From NCBI GenBank assembly GCA_025618425.1, contig CM046846.1, forward strand, positions 31,179,409-31,243,408: a stretch of DNA of 64,000 nucleotides, in the 5' to 3' direction. Below the pieces are notes generated by a model. It worked only from the letters and a program-made list of their open reading frames with translations, was not told where the DNA came from and did not search any database. Positions 44,733 to 56,360 of the stretch are shown one piece after another. The stretch is from Heliocidaris tuberculata. Its lineage: Eukaryota > Echinodermata > Echinoidea > Camarodonta > Echinometridae. The number at the start of each line of letters is the position of its first letter. Position 1 is the stretch's first letter. Position numbers and translations under genes: made by a program.

Positions 44733-46596
44733 AGTTGAAAGTTCAGTCCTCATTCCGAGATTGATTTGTAGTCTGCAAACAGGGCATCCTTAGAGCAAGG
44801 CACCACAAGCTTTGAGACAGGTGCAGGAGAAACTGTGGAAGAGAAGTGCAGACAGTGGAAGGTTTCAGATGCTTAGACCCCTCCCCTCCTCCCCCACCCA
44901 TCTAAGGTTTTCCTTGCCAAAATCATGCCATCAATGACTCAACCTCGGACCTGAGGGAGTAGCCATTACCAGCAGGGTTATCAGAAGAAAATTACTTGAA
45001 TCTGGTCGTATGCAGGCATGAGGGTATTGCTATTGCCCTTCTGCTGGCTATGCAACAACTCATCAGGATGCTCCAAGTGTTCTATGAAACTTCAGTAATG
45101 ATTTTTCGTATGATGTTATTAAACAGAAATTCACTTCTTTTTCTTTGCCCACCTATTGTCTACAGCCAGCTACCATGGAATGCATCAATGGAAGCATTAC
45201 ACATATGATGCAATGCCTCATAGTTTTGCTGGCAACACAATCGCAAAGACTTTCAAGAAATCAACTTAAAGGGAATTTCAAGACCCTTTGTATTGCCTGT
45301 AGAAATCATGGTTGCATTATGTAACATGTCATTGTCATGTTCACACTTTTAATAGGTGATGCACAAGGCTATAAATCGTAATTGCCTCGGGTTGATTTAT
45401 TATAGTCTTTGCGATTTGAAACATGTTTTGGAATAATTAACAGCCTTATAACTATTTTTTATGGTAAGGCATTGCTTCCCATGGAAACAAAACAATAGAA
45501 GACCGTACAATTAAAAATGGATTCTTTCTTGTCTGGTACATTTAGAAATATTGTCTTCATGCTCTAACGCTTTTCTTATTCATATTTTACTATTTAAAGG
45601 GACTGCATGCATAAGATTCATGTAGCATCTTTAAGATGTGACTGAAGGACATCTTAAGGCTACATGCATGTAGCCCTGAAGCTCATAGACAAAGGGCCGT
45701 CATTTGGAATATAATAGAAGTATGAGATTTTTGTAATTTATTTGTCATAATATGAAAATAACAAATTTGAAGTTTCAGTAATGAAATTCATTCAGTAAAG
45801 TTCATCTGCTGAAGATGATTTTATTCTGTTTTGGTAGTGTAAATAACAGTTGTATTTTTGTAGGTCTATTTAGATATAATTGAGACACGGTACCTTACAC
45901 TCTAGTTATTTGTAAATCTAGTTCCTCAGTTTTAGTAGAGGTTATATTGTAAGTTGAAGATTTCAATTAAATCACAATATAATATAATTCATTTAAAGTT
46001 TCAAAATAATGCAACTCTGTCTTGATAACATCAGTAGGGCATTTATATTTTAATATCTTGTACACGTGTAAATTCATACTACTACATGTAATATGTTAAT
46101 GGTATGGTGGCATTAAAAATCATGTTCAGTAAGTGTATATGTTTTATATGATGATATTGTTTTATTTCCAGCTTTAACAGTGGTTAACACGGTAGTGTTA
46201 TTGAAATGTATCATTGCAAAGTATGTTCTCCTGAGACCAAAATCAGTTTTTAAGTAGCAAAGAAGAGAACTGTTCATCTCCTTTATCTATTCATTTAGAA
46301 TTAAGAATTACTCCTGCCAGCTTTCAGTAGATTAACAACAAAAATCAAGTAAGTGGAAGATCTTCATTCTTCAGATGGTGAATCGTATTTGTTTGTGTTT
46401 TAATAATATTGCTTGGATTGTACATACATATTTTCACACATTGCAAATAGTACTACACCAATAGATTTATTTTGTACAAGTTGCTCAAAAATACTTTACT
46501 GTGGTAAAATTAGATGTCATCTATATTTCAGTACTTGTGAATTTGTGATAAAAAAGGCTTTTACTATGATAGTTTTTACTGTTGAATAGTTAATCA
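44733..46596 (+). other. ATP7 3' UTR and flank
   Basis: Follows the ATP7 stop without another gene. ATTAAA-type signals occur (for example near 45116), and the first clear AATAAA in the region is far downstream at 48370-48375. The true end of the transcript cannot be set from sequence. Confidence 0.4.
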
Positions 46597-46600
46597 ACAT

Positions 46601-46852
46601 TATTGAGAAAAAACTATGAGTTTTCCATATTTTGGAACTCAAAGATAAAGTTGAGTTCTGGTCATGGGATTTAGAAAGAAACTGTCTCAAAGCAATTGGG
46701 AAAGGTTGATCATGTCTACAAGAATTTATTGAGAAAAAACTATGAGTTTTCCATATTTTGGAACTCAAAGATAAAGTTGAGTTCTGGTCATGCGATTTAG
46801 AAAGAAACTGTCTCAAAGCAATTAGGAAAGGTTAATCATATCTACAAGAATT
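46601..46852 (+). repeat. Recent 126-bp tandem duplication
   Basis: 46601-46726 and 46727-46852 are nearly identical (single-base differences such as catgggat versus catgcgat). The unit starts tattgagaaaaaactatgag outside the MITE and includes the left end of MITE copy E, so copy E has two left termini. Confidence 0.93.
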
Positions 46853-47163
46853 TGTGTAAATTTGTGTACACTGTGAGGTTTTTCAGAATTGTCAAAATTA
46901 TAAAAAATTAACCCAATCTTGCTAAAAAGTACATGCACTGCACACAGAAATGGGTATATGGAACTACCCACTTGTGTGGCGTGAATGTTTGGCCTGAACA
47001 CTTTAGCTATTTCTTGTCATATTTCAAATGTGAGGGCATTTGAGGAGCAGTCCTTTCCAGGGTCAATTTCTCATATGATATTCTTTCATAGTGAGATAAA
47101 AAAGAATAAGAAAGCTCACAATTTATTTGTCACCTTTACCTGAACTCAACCTTCTCTTTAAAT
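46641..47163 (+). mobile_element. MITE family 'GTTGAGTTCTGG', copy E
   Basis: Left aaagataaagttgagttctgg, right ctttacctgaactcaacctt then ctctttaaa, which are inverted to each other. The interior contains gcactgcacacagaaatggg and gagggcatttgaggagcag. Enlarged by the internal 126-bp duplication. Confidence 0.88.
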
Positions 47164-49320
47164 ATGTATATTGTTCTATATAATTAGTACAGTGCAATTT
47201 AAAATGTTCCTTTGTTATCATTGTTGTTTGATGAGCAATGTCACTTGGAGAAGAACATTTTTTTCTTCTTCAAAAGTTTATTTAAGTGATATGAATCCTA
47301 ATATTTTTACAACAGATCTTTTGATTACAAATAGCAGGTCTTTCAATTAATGCTTTACAGAAATGCCTAAAATTCATAATTATGATTTTCCAAGTTGAAA
47401 TACAAACTTTGGCAAATTCTTTGAGTATTAATGAATTTTTTTTTCAATGTTTGAGCCTTTCATGTGCCAGAAAATGTCAAAGTTATTGTGTACCATCTCA
47501 TCATTCATTGGTCATATCAATCAGTAGGGATACATGTATACATGCTATTCAAAAGTATGTGCATTAATTCTATTACCACCTTTATGTAACTCCCCAGATT
47601 TTATCAGTGTTAGCTTTTATGTACTGTATGAATTTAAAGTGATTTGGTAACTTTGTAGAGGCTTGATAAAATCTGATCTGCCTGGCCTTTCATGCTATCA
47701 GTGTATGTAATATGGTGTAAAAATGAAGCCAAGAAAAAAAAAGCACTTCAAAATCATCATGTGCTTCACAAAAGTAAACATATGCAAGTGACTGGAAATG
47801 CCGAACTCATTTTCCCCATAGACTCGGTGTTAGACTAAAGCTTATGGCCATACGCTTTCATAAATGGGAGTATTCAGTCATAGCTATCTTAATAATAGCA
47901 TTATTTGAAAACCTTTTTATGCCTGGCTATTTATTTATCCTTCTGAACATCATTATACAAGACAGATATCAAAATTCAACAATTTATTAAATCAAGCCTC
48001 CACAAAGTTACCGAATCCCTTTAACATTGACTGCCTGTTATTTTCAAAGATTTGCTCATATGGTTGCATTGTGCACAAATCAATACTTAAATCATAGTGG
48101 AAACTAGTTTTAAACAAAACAATTATCATTTAGTATCTTGAAGAGGCTTTTGCCTTTTTTCGTTGTCATATTAATACAAAGGTACTCAGCTTTCTTCTGC
48201 CGTTTGTCGAATGCTGAATGTGAATTGAGTTTTCTTGCTTACTTTCAGTGATTTTCTTAAATTGGACCTTGCTTGTCCAATGTACATTGCCCTTACTCCA
48301 GTTACTGAAACTGCCTGGAATTTATATAATATCACTTTCAAATGATCATTGATTGAAGTTTAAGGAGAAAATAAAGAAAAATAAGTCTATGAGAAGAGAT
48401 TTGATGATAAGATAATGCCATAATTCTTTTGTGAGATGTACTGCTTTTTATAAATCAGCCACCTTGATGTTTCCCTGCCTTGGTAAGCCAGTTCACCTTT
48501 TTGTATGTTTAAGAGATAACAATCCAATGGGCCTGCACATATTTTTCTTAATATGCTTTGTGACATATTGTATGTAATAATTATATGTTATATGCAGCAA
48601 ATACTACTAAAATATTACCTCTGTCTCTACCATTTCTGCTTGTATAATGATGTAGGGAAGTAGTCACTAAAAAGTAATTTTTTTCTCTTTAGTATAGAAT
48701 GCTACAAGTATTGTCAAGTTTTATGCCTGCACCTACTGAAGGTGATGCCAGAGGTATTATTAGATAATAATTTTTTTTTTGATAGGTTGTCTAATTCTTA
48801 TATACTCATGTGGCAAACAATATTTCATCGAGCAAAGAATAGACTATATTAAATACGGGTGTTTCATGTTACAAGAAATTACAACATGGACACGAGATTA
48901 GTGATTAAACTTATGGAAAAAAGGCTAAATACATTTAGTTTACAGGTATTTCATATTATTTGTACTATGCAATATCTTTCTATTCAAACACATCCCTTTA
49001 ATGGTCACGCAATAAATCTTGAAATGTGTTATATCATAAATATATTGTCTGCCAAGAACTAGATAGGGGTTAACTCTATGTTAAAGCCACACAGTCATCA
49101 GTTTTCATATGCATTGTGTTATAATTCACTGCCACCGGATTTGGTTGAATAACCAGTTAATATGTATATGGGTCTCCCAGGCAGTGAAACTTGGAGCTGG
49201 GACACCTGTGAAAATTACTCAGCTTGCCTTCAAATCGTCAAATGTCAAGGTTGAAGAAAATGTATTATGATGAGATTTCCTTTTGTGGCTTTAGGTGGTT
49301 TGCACAGTGCATTACATGAG
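47164..49320. other. ATP7 3' side, nothing recognised
   Basis: AT-rich, no element ends. AATAAA at 48370-48375 is a possible polyadenylation signal if the ATP7 3' UTR is long. Confidence 0.4.
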
Positions 49321-49323
49321 ACC

Positions 49324-49520
49324 TGGGGAGCAAATTTGTCGGATAAAATATCTGACAAGTCCTTTCATGAAACGCCCCCCAGGGGAGCGTTTCATCAAGC
49401 ATTTTGTCAGTGATTTTTACTGACAAATTTGCTCTCAGCCAATCAGATGCAAGGATTTCAGTAGCTTATAACACTTGTCGGATAAAATATCCGACAAATC
49501 CTTTCATGAAACGCTCCCCA
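49324..49520. mobile_element. MITE with cca(a)gggagcgtttcat ends, copy 3 family, plus a partial copy
   Basis: 49380-49520 has inverted ends aggggagcgtttcat and atgaaacgctcccca. Its interior ctctcagccaatcagatgca and ttcagtagcttataaca is shared with the MITEs at 30125 and 33743. 49324-49378 repeats its right end (gtcggataaaatatctgaca) in direct orientation. Confidence 0.85.
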
Positions 49521-51125
49521 GTCGTAAAAGTAAAGTCCACTCTCTGATTGAAAATATTCTGCTATCAGGTAAATACCCAAATGGTGTCAAATTCCCCATG
49601 AGAACTGACAACTATGTGACTTTAAAGAATATGAAATAATGCCCTTTTGCCTCTCACCAGATGATAATAGATATGCAGTTTACAAAAAAGATCTATTCCA
49701 AATTATATGAAGAGTTGAGAGCTGAAGTTTACTTGTGATAGACATGGCATTGCCTTTATGTAAAGAATTGGATATTCTCTCACAAACTTGGCCCATGTCA
49801 TTTCATTATAAAGATCATGTCATGATTTCTTTGAGTAAGGCAATTTTGCAATTTTTGTATCACTGTGCTTTCACTCTCTATTCAATTTCTTGTCAGAAAA
49901 AAAATGAGGATTTGACTATGTTGTACCAAGGAGGTACTAGCCTACTACCTCCTTGCTTGTACCATGCCGTTCTGAAACTTTGAGGAAACATACAGACAAA
50001 ACTGAAAGATATCTGCTTCTCTTTAAAATTTTAATCATACGTAAAACAAAACTATTTTGGATTTTTCCCCCAACAATAATTGTTGAAAATGTTGCAATAC
50101 TAAAAGACTTATTTTCCTATGTTTTAAAAACAGGCCTTTTATTCAGATTTTTACATACTTTGAATAATCAATATTTTTTAAATTTCCGTGAACATTCACC
50201 CTTTTCCATGCTATGTTGATTAATTATTATTTATTTACTTTTTGTATGTACATGTGAACATGGATCTTTCAACAATAGAATTCATGTGATGAAGAGCCAA
50301 CTAATATGAACTGATCTGGTACATTTTGGGAGGGTTTTTTGTTGTTTTTCTTGTTGTTATGTTTGATTTGCAGTCTTTCATTATTTACCCATGAGAATTG
50401 TCATAATTATAATATATTGTGTGAATGGCTAGTGCATATATCAAGCTTTATCATGAAAGTGGATATTGTAGATTTGGAGGAGGATTCATTTCTCTCAGCT
50501 GTTATTGTTTGATAGATCTCACAAGGATCATCATAATTAGAAAAAAATCTCTTATCAATTCCTGTACTGGATGATCTAATTTGTGATACTGTCATTCTAA
50601 TAAGAATTTATATGGTTAAAAGTGTGTCTAGAATGAAGGCTTGAAAAAAATGATAACCTGTCTTGATTTGGTATCAAGATACATGGTATTACGTGTATTT
50701 TCTTATGAAATTTTGAAAAACTGTAAAACAACACTTTGTGTTGCTGAATCTTTAAATCAGATCATTTTGGAGACTGGTTTGGATTTCAAGAAATGTGAGT
50801 AATTGAATGGATTGTCATATCTCAGACTGATAGATACAGAAGAAAATCGCTCCATTTTTACCTTTTGACTTTTAACAGGCCTATGTTTTAGCCCTAGCTA
50901 ACAATTTGGCTACTGTTAATGTTTTGAAACTGATGATTTATGGTATTTGGATGGAACTTAATTTTTTGTTCACAATTTTAGGCCCTAATTCATATCCAGA
51001 TTTTGTTTTTAAAGTGCAGTATGTAGAGGCATACCCTTGATGTATTGATTCCTGCTTTTGTACAATAATATAGTATTTTTGGCAGAATAGAGACAAAGGT
51101 CCTTGTTCTTTTGTGTTCGTAATAA
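49521..51125. other. Intergenic, nothing recognised
   Basis: AT-rich DNA with no credible exon or element. Confidence 0.5.
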
Positions 51126-51137
51126 ATGATTAATCAG

Positions 51138-51138
51138 A

Positions 51139-51172
<34 letters not shown>

Positions 51173-51257
51173 AGGGGAGGGGGAGGGGAGGGGGGGGGGG
51201 AGGGGAGGGGCAGAAAGTGAGAGATGGGAGAGAGAGGGTATAGACTCAAGAGATAGA

Positions 51258-51290
<33 letters not shown>

Positions 51291-51497
51291 TGGGGGGGGG
51301 GGGAGGGGAGGGGGGGGGGAGGGGAGGGGCAGAAAGAGAGAGATGGGAGAGAGAGGGTATAGACTCAAGAGATAGAAAGAGAAAGAGAGAGAGAGAGAGA
51401 GGGGGGGAGGGGAGGGGGAGGGGAGGGGCAGAAAGAGAGAGATGGGAGAGAGGGTATAGACTCAAGAGATAGAAAGAGAAAGAGAGAGAGAGAAAGA
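51138..51497. repeat. Purine-rich (GA)n/G-rich tandem array
   Basis: Three successive copies of a compound unit containing gagatgggagagagagggta, tagactcaagagatagaaag, (GA)n and a ggggaggggaggggg tract. Arg/Glu/Gly or Ser/Pro/Leu frames over it are artefacts. Confidence 0.95.
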
Positions 51498-51499
51498 TA

Positions 51500-51841
51500 G
51501 TGGAGGAGAGTATGTATGAGATGAAGATATGATAGAGGAGAGAGTAGAAGATATAGAGTGATAATAAAAGGAAGGATTATAGGGGATGAAGGGAGATATG
51601 ATAGAGGAGAGAGTAGAAGATATAGAGTGATAATAAAAGGAAGGATTATAGGGGATGAAGGGAGATATGATAGAGGAGAGAGTAGAAGATATAGAGTGAT
51701 AATAAAAGGAAGGATTATAGGGGATGAAGGGAGATATGATAGAGGAGTAGAAGATAGATAATAAAAGGAAGGATCATATAGGGGATGGAGAGAGATAATG
51801 AAAGGAAGGAAGATGGGGAGGGATATAATGGAGGAGAGAGT
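51500..51841. repeat. Minisatellite, exact 69-bp unit, left block
   Basis: The unit containing gagagtagaagatatagagt and gataataaaaggaaggatta repeats at 51541, 51610 and 51679 with perfect 69-bp spacing. It then decays to 51841, where an insertion interrupts it. Confidence 0.95.
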
Positions 51842-52275
51842 AGTAGTTTTATTAATTCATCTTTATTGTAAAAAACATTTAACACTCAAATAAAGAACAT
51901 AAATAACCCAGGACTGAGGTTTACAGATAAACGTATAAGTTCCTCAGGCAGGGTAACATAGAGTACAATACATAAAGATTTAAACAAAATTTTAAAAACA
52001 GTTGTGGATTCAGTATACGCACAATACTTTCTTTTAGAACTGCAACTTTTTTTTTTTTTTTTAAACTTGTTTAAACCGGACCCCATAAAATCGGGTACCA
52101 CCCCCCCTCCCCCGATCGACTTTTGGAAGGCTGGCGATTTTTTTTTTCTCACACCCCTTCCCCCTCTCCCCTCTAAGCGATTTTTAGAGGGCTGGCGAGA
52201 AGAAAAAATATGAATCTCCCTCCAAGCAGTTTCCGCTCACCATTTCCTCAGAAGTTTAGCCCCTCTTGACGCCAA
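51842..52275 (-). mobile_element. LINE 3'-tail-like insertion splitting the minisatellite
   Basis: On the minus strand the insert ends with acaataaagatgaattaata, a typical CR1-like LINE 3' terminus. Its other part holds two copies of the C-rich gcgacttttgg/gggctggcga module seen at 6940-7175. The same minisatellite resumes at 52276, so this is an insertion. Confidence 0.6.
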
Positions 52276-53265
52276 TTAAGAGAGTAGAAGATCGAGAGAT
52301 AAAAGAAAGGAGCATATATAGGGGGTGAAGAGAGATTATAATAGAGGAGAGAGTAGAAGATAGAGAGATAAAAGAAGGGAGTATATATAATTCTAGGGGA
52401 TGGATAGAGATATAATAGAGGAGAGAGAGTAGAAGATAGAGAGATAATAAAAGGAAGGAGTATATAGGGGATGGATAGAGATATAATAGAGGAGAGAGAG
52501 TAGAAGATAGAGAGATAATAAAAGGAAGGAGTATATAGGGGATGGATAGAGATATAAGAGAGGAGAGAGTAGAAGATAGTGAGATAATAAAAGGAAGGAG
52601 TATATAGGAGATGGATAGAGATATAATAGAGGAGAGAGTATAAGATAGTGAGATAATAAAAGGGAGGAGTATATAGGAGATGGATAGAGATATAATAGAG
52701 GAGATAGTAGAAGATAGAGAGATAATAAAAGGAAGGAATATATAGGGGATGGATATAGATATAAGAGAGGAGAGAGTATAGAGATAGTGAGATGATAAAA
52801 GGGAGGAGTATATAGGGGATGGATAGAGATATAATAGAGGAGAGAGTATAGAGATAGTGAGATGATAAAAGGGAGGAGTATATAGGGGATGGATAGAGAT
52901 ATAATAGAGGAGAGAGTAGAAGATAGTGAGATAATAAAAGGAAGGAGTATATAGAAGATGGATAGAGATATAATAGAGGAGATAGTAGAAGATAGAGAGA
53001 TAATAAAAGGAAGGAATGTATAGGGGATGGATATAGATATAAGAGAGGAGAGAGTATAGAGATAGTGAGATAATAAAAGGGAGGAGTATATAGGGGATGG
53101 ATAGAGATATAATAGAGGAGATAGTATATAGAAGATAGAGAGATAATAAAAGGAAGGAATATATAGGGGATGGATATAGATATAAGAGAGGAGAGAGCAG
53201 AAGATAGAGACATAATAAAAGGAAGGAATATATAGGAGATGGAGAGGGAGAGAGAGAGAGAATGG
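52276..53265. repeat. Minisatellite, right block, about 16 units of about 63 bp
   Basis: Units of gagagtagaagatagagagat plus aataaaaggaaggagtatat, aggggatggatagagatata and atagag repeat to about 53265. Variants (gtgaga, gtatagag) are shared between non-adjacent units, suggesting block duplications. The long Ser-Leu-Tyr-Ile frames on the minus strand are artefacts. Confidence 0.95.
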
Positions 53266-53289
53266 AAGAGAGCAGGGGAGATGGTAATA

Positions 53290-54210
53290 CTATTTCTATA
53301 ATATTCTTCATATTGCAGTCATAGCCCCTCTGCATGCATTACCTCTATTCATATTTATAAGCTACTGATGGCAAAATCATTTATATGAAAAAGTTTCAAG
53401 TTCAGCTGTTTAATATTGTTATTTACCTATATGCATTTTGTGAGTCAATGATTCCTAACTTAAACTGAAAGGCAGCACTATAGTTTCTGTTTGCCAAACA
53501 TCGAAAGCAAATTTGCCCAGTTTGTGCAAACAAAAAGTAGACAGTCATGTTAAAACTTTATTATGAAATGGTAATGCTTAATGTTCATGACAATGAATAT
53601 GATAGATATTGGAGATTAACTCAGGAAAGGAGATTATGAATTTGCTATTCTTTTCAGACAAAAAGAATAATACTGAAGACATATAAACATTATAATTACC
53701 ATTAGTTTCAAGATGCGAAGCACTTCAGAGTTCTAAATTAATAAAAAGTAAATCCCCACAGCTGGCAAATAATAGACAGTTATTGATAGGATATTGTTGA
53801 AATAATGGAAGGCTACTAAAAATTAACGGTTGTCAGCTTTCCTATACTAAGGAAATAAGAGCAGTGAATAACATTCAACATTTCCTGGCGTTCCCGGTTG
53901 AACCATCAATCCATGAGATACCATACCCCCAAAATAATGTTTACAACATAGCCTTATTACAAGCAGCGTATTTCAAATGTTTCTTTGATATTTGCATTTA
54001 ACCTAAAACAGATTATATTAAAATAATTTATTTGAAGAATTTAAAACTTTTTAAAAGAGTCTGATTGTTGATAGTCAACAGAATATAAATGATATGCAAT
54101 GCCATGAAACTTACTCTAGGAATAAAAATGCATTTCTGTGAAGTAGACTACCAGACATAAACAAATACATGACGTGCAAGTTCTCTCAAGCTCTCTCTCT
54201 CATAAAAGCT
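53290..54210. other. Intergenic, nothing recognised
   Basis: AT-rich DNA with no coding or repeat structure seen. Confidence 0.5.
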
Positions 54211-54214
54211 CAGT

Positions 54215-54407
54215 CTCAGCTCCATTAGGCGTTGTGGCGTGCGCCTGGCTGTAATCCAGCTAACAGTGGAAGTTATAAACTGATTCAGCGGACCCAGGTT
54301 CGAGACTGAGTCACGTCTTTCGGATGGTGACGTTAAAGGTCGGTCCCCAGACGTAAATAATCATATCTGATTGATAACGTCTGTAAAAACCCAAATACAC
54401 ACACACA
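54215..54407 (+). mobile_element. tRNA-derived SINE, third family
   Basis: An A-box region ggcgttgtggcgtgcgcctg, B box ggttcgagact (54297-54307), then a body with cacgtctttcggatggtgac and gttaaaggtcggtcccc, ending near an acacacaca tail at 54400. This body type is widespread in invertebrate SINE2 elements. Confidence 0.8.
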
Positions 54408-54594
54408 TTATAGTAGTAGTCTAGTTCTGGACGTTTGTAATTATTTTGTCCGTAAAACCCCAAGTACGTGCACCCAGCGTATAACCAGGGAGGTGGAAGG
54501 GAGACGGCGCGAAGTCCTCTGATTCACTCTCCCAAACAAACTTTGGGAGAGTGAATCAGAGGACTCTATTCGCGCCGTCTCCCTTCCACCTCCC

Positions 54595-54637
54595 TGGTTA
54601 TACCATGGACCTACTACGTAGTAGGTCCATGGTTATA
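54595..54637. mobile_element. Micro-insertion 1: perfect 30-bp palindrome in one arm
   Basis: A perfect palindrome, ccatggacctactac and its complement (54603-54632), interrupts an arm sequence that is continuous in the other two arms. TTATA, extendable to TGGTTATA, occurs on both sides (54595-54602, 54630-54637). Confidence 0.8.
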
Positions 54638-54735
54638 CGCTGGGTGCACGTACATGGGGTTTTACGGACAAAATAATTACAAACGTCCAGAACTAGACTA
54701 GTTTGTTTGGGAGAGTGAATCAGAGGACTTCGCGC

Positions 54736-54793
54736 CGTCTCCCCACAGAACTCCTAAATATAAAGACGTCTTTAGGAGTTCTGTGCGTCTCCC
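54736..54793. mobile_element. Micro-insertion 2: 42-bp hairpin element in another arm
   Basis: cacagaactcctaaa, a 12-nt loop and the exact complement (54744-54785) are flanked by 8-bp direct repeats CGTCTCCC (54736-54743, 54786-54793). In the first arm the same site is uninterrupted, so this is a clean insertion with a hAT-sized target duplication. Confidence 0.85.
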
Positions 54794-54899
54794 TTCCACC
54801 TCCCTGGTTATACGCTGGGTGCACGTACATGGGGTTTTACGGACAAAATAATTACAAACGTCCAGAACTAGACTATTATAGTAGCGGACTGGCACTCTT

Positions 54900-55977
54900 C
54901 AACCAACAGCTACAGGCAACAGTTGGCTGGCGTATAACTATAGCTGTGTCACACTGGTACAAAAGATAGATTGGAATGGGTGAAGTGGACATCTATCCAT
55001 GAAAAGACATCGGAATGAAGTAGGATCCACAGTGACACACATTCAAATTTTCGTAAGCAATTGGTTTGTTAATTAATTATACCGGTAGTCCATTTTTTTT
55101 TTGTAACCGCTCTCAGACTCGGGGCAAGCGCAGCCCGTCGGTTGTTCGTCTGTCTGTTAGCTGTTCAGTGCCAGTCAGTGGCACTGGCTATCGGCCAACC
55201 AGGCAAGAACACCCCAACGCAACGCCAACGCCAACGGATCTCGCTGCTGCTTTGGCACCACTGCGATCCTCGTTCATACCCGGTTACTCTAGACTAGTTG
55301 AAAGAGACTCTACTCAGTACTCACATTGACAGGAATTGAGAATCTTCTTCTTCTGCTGCTGCTTCGTCTAGACTAATCATCTTCCAAACTGTAGTGTTGC
55401 TGTTGTTACTGTTGAGTGTTGTTAGTCGTTACCCCTCCTGCTAGACAGAAATAGCCATCTGTTATGGGGAAATCTTTAATATTTCTGACATTTATCAACC
55501 TTCCCCATAGACAGACGGCAAGACGTTATGTACACAGCAGGGGGACGGTCAGCCGGTCTGCACGGCGGCCGTTTTGTAACCACCCTAGATCTACTGTTTT
55601 TTCTCCATTTCCCCTCTATTTATAGTCTAGACTCTATAGTTAGAACTATATAATATGGACCATTTAAAATGACAGAAATAAAATGTCAGAGGTATAAAAA
55701 GTTCAAATATTATGACTACCGAGCTGGTATAGTTGTAGTTTTTGATACCGTACGTCCGATTCACTGCACAGTGCATATCGACATACACTGGCAATACACA
55801 CCGACACACACACACAATCTGTGTATTGGATTACAGAGATTGGCCACCTACTACGGCTAGTACAGTCTTTCAGTCTCTATGTACGGAGGTCTAGTGGAGC
55901 CAGACGCAGTCTCAGCGGAACAACCGACGATACAGAGAGACTGAAGCTTTTGGTCTACCCTCCTGCATGTTCTGTGC
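54900..55977. other. CpG-richer non-repeat DNA
   Basis: 55080-55330 and 55500-55600 are visibly richer in CG dinucleotides than the rest of the window and could be a promoter or 5'-UTR of a gene whose body is elsewhere. No start codon with a splice-supported exon was identified here. Confidence 0.35.
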
Positions 55978-56360
55978 TAGACTGAAAATTCTGTCTCTCG
56001 TTCGTTAGCTCTTCACTTAGAGACAGAAACGGTCGTATCACTCTGCTGTGCAAACCGACTACGCGCCAGCGAGTAGCTGGAAAAATCGCAATAATTTGAT
56101 TTTTCCTCATATTGGTTAGGCCTAGGCTCTACTATTTAAGGAATCGGCTCAACTTACCAATTTGACTGAATAATTCGTTTAAAGCTCCTTTTTCAGGTAA
56201 TTCAGGGTCCAAAGTATTCTCCGTTCGAAAATCTTGCAGCCGTATTCAAACTGTTATTAGTGTGTAAGTCAATGTGTACTCGTTTTGCACAGCAGAGTGA
56301 TACGACCGTTCCTGTCTCTAAGTGAAGAGCTAACGAACGAGAGACAGAATTTTCGGTCTA
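55978..56360. repeat. Inverted repeat, arms about 78 bp, spacer about 225 bp
   Basis: The left arm 55978-56055 (ctgtctctcgttcgttagct, cttcacttagagacag, cggtcgtatcactctgctg) is matched by its complement at 56282-56360 with only two or three mismatches. No terminal duplication was recognised. Confidence 0.88.

Larger units (their letters stand above)
54417..54875. mobile_element. Foldback element of three arms, flanked by a 9-bp target duplication
   Basis: Ends tagtctagttctggacgttt and its reverse complement. TTATAGTAG stands directly outside both ends (54408-54416, 54876-54884). Inside is one forward arm (54417-54542) and two successive inverted arms (54542-54698 and 54698-54875), each about 120 bp before small insertions. 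The 9-bp duplication fits Mutator-like elements. No coding frame. Confidence 0.85.

Noticed and set aside
51842..52275. 88-codon minus-strand frame as a gene
   Set aside because: It lies in an insertion with a LINE-like 3' end and C-rich repeat modules, and has poly-Lys/Gly stretches from homopolymers.
51500..53265. CRISPR-like array of regularly spaced repeats
   Set aside because: Units are contiguous without unique spacers, the genome is eukaryotic, and no cas genes are present.
52248..53335. Minus-strand open frames of 321 and 359 codons rich in Ser, Leu, Tyr and Ile
   Set aside because: Tandem minisatellite translated in frames without stops; two overlapping frames give equally long products and neither resembles a protein family.
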